From Trachythela sp. YZ-2020 (lineage: Eukaryota; Cnidaria; Anthozoa; Malacalcyonacea; Clavulariidae), in assembly GCA_016169945.1 (NCBI GenBank), contig JADLSH010000217.1:1674001-1738000 (forward strand): DNA of 64,000 nt, in the 5' to 3' direction. The notes under the pieces are model-generated. The model was not told where the DNA came from. It searched no databases and saw only the letters and a program-made list of their open reading frames with translations. How positions within the stretch are numbered: the first letter of the stretch is position 1; every line of letters starts with the position of its first letter. Of this stretch, positions 60,170 to 64,000 are shown piece by piece. The position numbers and the translations under genes were made by a program.

Positions 60170-62305
60170 GTCTCATTTCGAAACTTCTACCCCCCAGCCA
60201 AAATCGATATGTACGCCCCTGATACAAATACTTGATATATTTGTATTATCTGCAAACATTGAAGCCTGTGTTTGTTCAAGGCAGTTTGGAAGATCATTTA
60301 TATATAACGAAAACAACAATGGCGCTAACTGTGATTTTTTGGGGACTCCGCATATTATCCTGTTCAGTTGCACTGTGCATATTTGCATTCTGTTGGGTAA
60401 CTATGATTTAAATATATTCAGAGCTACTCCTTGAAATCCATATAGCTCTAGTTTTGCTGGAAGGATTTTGTGGTAAACTGTATCAAACGCTTTTTTAAGG
60501 TCAAGGAACAAAACACCATTTATTAAGCCTTTATCAATATTCATTTATTAAGCCTTTATCATAATTTTCTTGTCATTCGGAGAAGTGAATAATTGATCAT
60601 AAATAAGTTTTTCTACAATTTTTGCAATAGCCAATATTACAGAAATTGGTCTATATCTAGGTTCCAACATTCACTTTTATCACCTTCCTTATAATTGGAG
60701 TTACTTTGGCCTGTTTTAATTAAGTCATCTGGAAAAATACCAGTGACTAAGACCAAGTTAAAAATATAAAGTAAGGTCTCACATATAGTATAGCCTGCAG
60801 CCTTTAATAATTTATTTGCGATTTTATCAAGCCCTGCGACCTCTCCTAGCTCTATACTGTTTAGTATGCTAGTCAACTTCGCTGCAGAAATTTGTTTAAA
60901 AGTAAATTGACTAGTGTTGGGAGTGACGTATTGAATGGGATCTATATTATTTGTGGGTATGGTTTCCGCGAGTTTGGGTCCAATCCCACAGAAAAACCTA
61001 TTAAACTCGTTGGCTATATTTTAATTGTCAGTAACTGTTTGCTCATTAACTTTAAGCTTATTTATAGTTGTTGTTTTCGACTTGCGATTAAGTAATTCAT
61101 TAATATATTTTCAGCTCTCTTTACTGTTTTTGCTGTTTTCTAGATTTGTTTTGTAATGATATGTTTTTGCTTTCCTTATAAGTTTGGTAACTTGGCTTTT
61201 GCATCTTTTATAAGCTTCATGATATGTAGCAGAATTTAATTTCACCGCTTTCTTTTTAAGATTATCTCTGTGATAGACTAATTTTTTATTTTCATTGTTC
61301 AGCCATGGGCAATATTCATTTCTCACTTTCCTAGATCGGTATGGAGCATGAGCATCAGAAATCTGAAGAAAAATGTTCTCCACTCCTGCCATGCAATGTT
61401 CGGATCTCAGTCATACGTGAAATATCTGAAAGCTTGTGCTAGTTAAGTCATTTTCAAATTCGGTTTCATTGAAGTTTTTAAATTGCCTTGTTTCTAATAT
61501 CTTCGGATTCTCCCTAGGTATTCCTATTTTTTCCGCAAATAGATACTACATCATGGTCACTAATTCCCTGCTCTATTACACCCGATGCTGTTGTTTTGGT
61601 ATTGTCAGTTTTTGTAATTATAATATCTATCAATGTTTTTGTTAATTCGATTGTTCGGGTTGGCTTGTCAATATTTTTTTGTAATTGATAGATGTCTGTT
61701 AGGTTCTGAAGTCGCTTGGTATTACCATATAATTACAATCGCTTTTTAAGAAGTCACAGTTGAAATCACCCGTTATGCATGTCTATTTCTTTGTCTTCAT
61801 TGTCACTCTTTTTTAAGAAATTTTCGAAGTCATTAACAAATTCTATATTGGATTCTGGATGACGGTACCAAGTAGAGATTAATACTGATTTAGTTTTTGG
61901 CTTTTTAATTTCGAGACAAATTGCCTCTGCATTGTCTGGAATTAAATCAGCTCTATTCATATAAGGAATGACATTCCTAAAATAAATAGCCACTCCTCCA
62001 CCATTTCGATTTCTATCTTGTCTTATCAAGTCACAACCCTGTATTTTAACCTCAGAGTTGTTTATAGAGCTGTCAAGTGTTGCTTCATTTATGTGCATTA
62101 TAACGAATGGTTGGTTTAAGGTAATGAACCATATCGGAGGTGGTAGTCGCAGGGCATGTTTTCATTCTGATATTTTGGTTTACGTCGTTTTGCTGCCGCT
62201 TTTTGTTTAAATATTTTATCATCGAATCTCCGAGAATAGCGACTGTTGGTTTGCGTCTTGGTATTTCAGATAAATGTAGGTTTCGTTGGCCCTTGTTTTG
62301 GTCTG
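60170..62305 (-). mobile_element. CR1/L2-like LINE (LINE-B), decayed, with esterase-like ORF1 segment
   Basis: Minus strand, right to left. About 62,290-62,090 shows VAILGDSMIKYL, a Gly-Asp-Ser block of the SGNH/GDSL esterase found in ORF1 of L2/CR1-type LINEs. About 62,098-61,766 is endonuclease (GGGVAIYF; a Leu-Ile-Ser-Thr-Trp-Tyr-Arg-(H/P)-Pro stretch). About 61,392-61,111 is the helical linker region. About 60,876-60,640 is the reverse transcriptase start (GLDKIANKLLK). About 60,390-60,170 is GVPKKSQLAPLLF...FADN, where YADD has become FADN. Many stops and shifts; inactive and 3'-truncated. Confidence 0.82.
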
Positions 62306-62694
62306 TTTGGTAAGTAAGTAAGTAAGTATGTAAGTAAGTAAGTAAGGGTGTACTAATCATCCTTACTTGCAGCTGAGAGCTGAGCTGAATTGCGAAGGAC
62401 GCAGCTCGACTTAATCGAGTCGAAGGCTTATTATCGTCACTGGCAGCCACCGTATGACTCATGTCTGATCAGGGAGCACAGCTAGGATGGAAGGGTTAGT
62501 TTGGGGGCTAATCCAAACCCACTCGATCAACATTCCCTGTGGAAGGAAACCGGCGTACCCGGAGAAAACCCACGACTTTCGGTAAAGCGTTGACTGACTC
62601 TTTTCACATAAATGTCATGTGTCCCCAAGGAGAAACGAACCCACGATTTCAGAGGTGAAAGGCGCTTGCTCTGACGACTGCGCCACCGAAGTCC
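62306..62694 (-). mobile_element. tRNA-derived SINE with Meta-type central domain
   Basis: Minus strand: head AGGGACTTCGGTGGCGCAGT (from 62,694) with A-box-like GTGGCGCAGTCGTCAGAGC and B-box-like GGGTTCGTTTC. Then a core with GTGGGTTTTCTCCGGGTACG and CCGGTTTCCTTCCACAGG, which I recognise as the central domain of MetaSINEs. A body follows, and a (CTTA)n tail at 62,311-62,345. It interrupts the 5' part of LINE-B. Confidence 0.82.
62311..62345. repeat. (AAGT)n tail of the SINE
   Basis: About eight AAGT units, one changed to ATGT. Confidence 0.9.
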
Positions 62695-62696
62695 CT

Positions 62697-62818
62697 AAAG
62701 TGCCTAAAATTCCTGCCAGAGGGCCTAAGTTGCATTTTTCGCAACTGCTCCTGGCTAGGTCTACAAAAATGTATATATAATTCCGTTCGAGTATTCCATC
62801 TACCAACACCATTTACTA
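62697..62818 (+). repeat. tRNA-derived SINE, 5'-truncated copy
   Basis: From ATTCCTGCCAGAGGGCCTAA to CCATTTACTA it is identical by eye to the body at 62,985-63,095; the tRNA head is missing. Confidence 0.8.
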
Positions 62819-62930
62819 TTAATCTTATCGAACGAGATGCCGAGAAAAATCTTGAATTTACCCATACACCATATACTGGCATCACTCCCATCCTATATAC
62901 CGAACTTGCGGTTGACGCTCAGCAGCTGGA

Positions 62931-63095
62931 CTCTGTAGCTCAGTTGGTTAGAGCGCTGCACCGGAATCGCAGGGCCGCAGATTCAATTCCTGCCAGAGGG
63001 CCTAAGTTGCATTTTTCGCAACTGCTCCTGGCTAGGTCTACAAAAATGTATATATAATTCCGTTCGAGTATTCCATCTACCAACACCATTTACTA
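62931..63095 (+). mobile_element. tRNA-derived SINE or tRNA-like gene with 3' body
   Basis: CTCTGTAGCTCAGTTGGTTA starts a tRNA-like head of about 73 bases: A box TAGCTCAGTTGGTTAGAGC, an anticodon-type stem around CCGGAAT, T arm GCAGATTCAATTCCTGC, and acceptor pairing CTCTG/CAGAG. A 90-bp body follows, shared with 62,697-62,818. The B box deviates (GATTCAATTCC). Two copies of the same tail close together indicate a mobile family rather than a working tRNA. Confidence 0.7.
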
Positions 63096-63450
63096 AAATT
63101 GATTACAAAGGTGTATGTCCAACAAATTAAAGTTTGGTTCTTTGGTGTAATATTTAGCACCTTTGGGTTTGAATCCAAGGATCCGTGTTCAAATCTCGGT
63201 GCAACTTAGGGATGGCGGGATACATGGATTCATTATTTTTACGAAGAGGCTATAATTATATTGAATGTCGAAAATTTTACCAGGTATCTCACAATCGAAT
63301 GCGGCCATAGTATTTTTGTTATGGTATTCGACGGAAACTCTGGCATCACGTTGGAGTTTCAAATTTCTTCAAAATAATGTTTATATATGCAACTAAAGCA
63401 ATATAAAATATGTTACAAAGCATCAGTCAATACACTGTATAATTGCGAAA
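63096..63450. other. Unassigned sequence
   Basis: No feature recognised. Confidence 0.3.
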
Positions 63451-63453
63451 AAC

Positions 63454-63503
63454 TGGCAGTGGTGGGATTCGAACCCACGCCATCGAAATGACTGGTACCT
63501 GAA
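63454..63503 (-). pseudogene. tRNA-Leu (CAG) 3' half, truncated
   Basis: Minus strand: TTCAGGTACCAGTCATTTCG, ATGGCGTGGGTTCGAATCCC, ACCACTGCCA. This has the CAG anticodon loop, the variable arm and an intact T arm with a consensus B box (GGTTCGAATCC). The upstream bases do not form D or 5' acceptor arms, so only the 3' half is present. Confidence 0.75.
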
Positions 63504-63589
63504 AGTGATGTACTGGGAGTGATGTTGACGTTGCTCCAAGAACGGTTGTTTGCTGGTATCAATTAGTCAGATAAGAACCGAGCCATTTA

Positions 63590-63832
63590 ATGCTCAAAAT
63601 TTTCCCCTTGACGAATAAAATTGTCTGGTGTTGCTTAGATGGGGTAAAATAACATAGTGGGCGCCTTAGGGCTCAATGTGGCTTAATGTGTTAACAAGAG
63701 ACATGGGCAGATAGTCTGGTTAACTCGATAACGCCCAACATTTTCCCGTGACAAATACAATTGTCTGGTGTTAGACAGAGTAAAATGAGAGAGTGGGCGC
63801 TTTAGAGCACATTGCGGCTTTATGGGTTAATA
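63590..63832. repeat. Two-copy tandem repeat, period about 140 bp
   Basis: A block of ATTTTCCC(C)...ACAATTGTCTGGTGTT...GTAAAAT...GTGGGCGC(C/T)TTAG...GGCTT at 63,592-63,693 recurs at 63,735-63,829 with moderate divergence. Confidence 0.7.
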
Positions 63833-64000
63833 AAAAAGGAACGAGCATGAATCCATGTGTCAACACTACCACAAATTATACACTCCGGTGTTTTGTAATG
63901 GTAAATCTGTTCTGCTTCCACCTGCCTAGTAATGTCATAAACGGGCAGAAACGACAATGTTTAATAACTCAATCATCTTTTTGAGTTTAATTATACTAGC

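Noticed and set aside
62311..62345. CRISPR-like or telomeric repeat
   Set aside because: A simple (AAGT)n tail at the end of a SINE; no spacers and not a telomere unit. No CRISPR array is present in the window.
62931..63003. Functional tRNA gene
   Set aside because: The anticodon loop lacks the invariant T before the anticodon and the B box is off consensus; the same 3' body is present in a neighbouring copy, which indicates a SINE.

Overview
The window is eukaryotic, AT-rich and dominated by mobile DNA. The combination of a Polinton/Maverick, a Crypton-like tyrosine recombinase, P-element-like and IS3-like transposase remains, a RecQ-carrying transposon, CR1/L2-like LINEs, a Meta-domain SINE and a C-type lectin exon points to a marine invertebrate. 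A cnidarian is my best guess, but it is inferred from repeat content, not proven.

Region 1 (1 to about 15,060) is most of one Polinton/Maverick, a virus-like DNA transposon. It enters the window inside its family B DNA polymerase and runs through about 22 closely packed genes. Recognisable parts are the polymerase, packaging ATPase, double jelly-roll major capsid protein, a penton-like minor capsid protein and a DDE integrase with a C-terminal chromodomain. The rest are small membrane, coiled-coil and zinc-finger proteins. No protease is visible. Gene control looks virus-like. Most genes start in an AATAAATG-type context; a right-hand block of minus-strand genes shares a different upstream element (TTTAAAG...GTATAC...ACTAATAAAGG); short hairpins sit at many gene ends. 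One membrane protein ends in PSAP, PPLY and LYPGL motifs packed into 11 residues, a compact ESCRT-recruiting (late-domain) tail. Three apparent single-base frame breaks (polymerase, capsid, one small gene) suggest early decay or assembly indels.

Region 2 (about 15,060 to 29,680) holds a degenerate tandem array of roughly 110-bp units, a frame-broken CR1/L2-like LINE, and two inverted copies of an unknown repeat. One copy is split by a 3,231-bp element with perfect 27-bp terminal inverted repeats and a 6-bp target duplication, which itself contains smaller elements.

Region 3 (29,681 to 44,540) is a nest of transposons. A family with about 140-bp terminal repeats (ends GACTTGC...) is present as one interrupted copy and one 3,232-bp copy carrying a zinc-finger pseudogene and RecQ helicase fragments. 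The interrupted copy is split by an 8,725-bp element (6-bp target duplication, about 255-bp TIRs) encoding a broken IS3-like DDE transposase and a RING/U-box-like gene; that element in turn carries a hAT-type and a TTAA-type insertion. The 3.2-kb copy ends inside a C-type lectin exon.

Region 4 (44,540 to 64,000) has a 140-bp perfect-type hairpin next to an apparently intact two-exon Crypton-like recombinase flanked by inverted repeats, a decayed P-element-like transposase, Harbinger-, hAT- and MULE-type short elements with visible target duplications, a second LINE with an esterase-like ORF1, a MetaSINE inserted in it, further tRNA-derived sequences and a truncated tRNA-Leu. Long stretches in between show nothing I can name.
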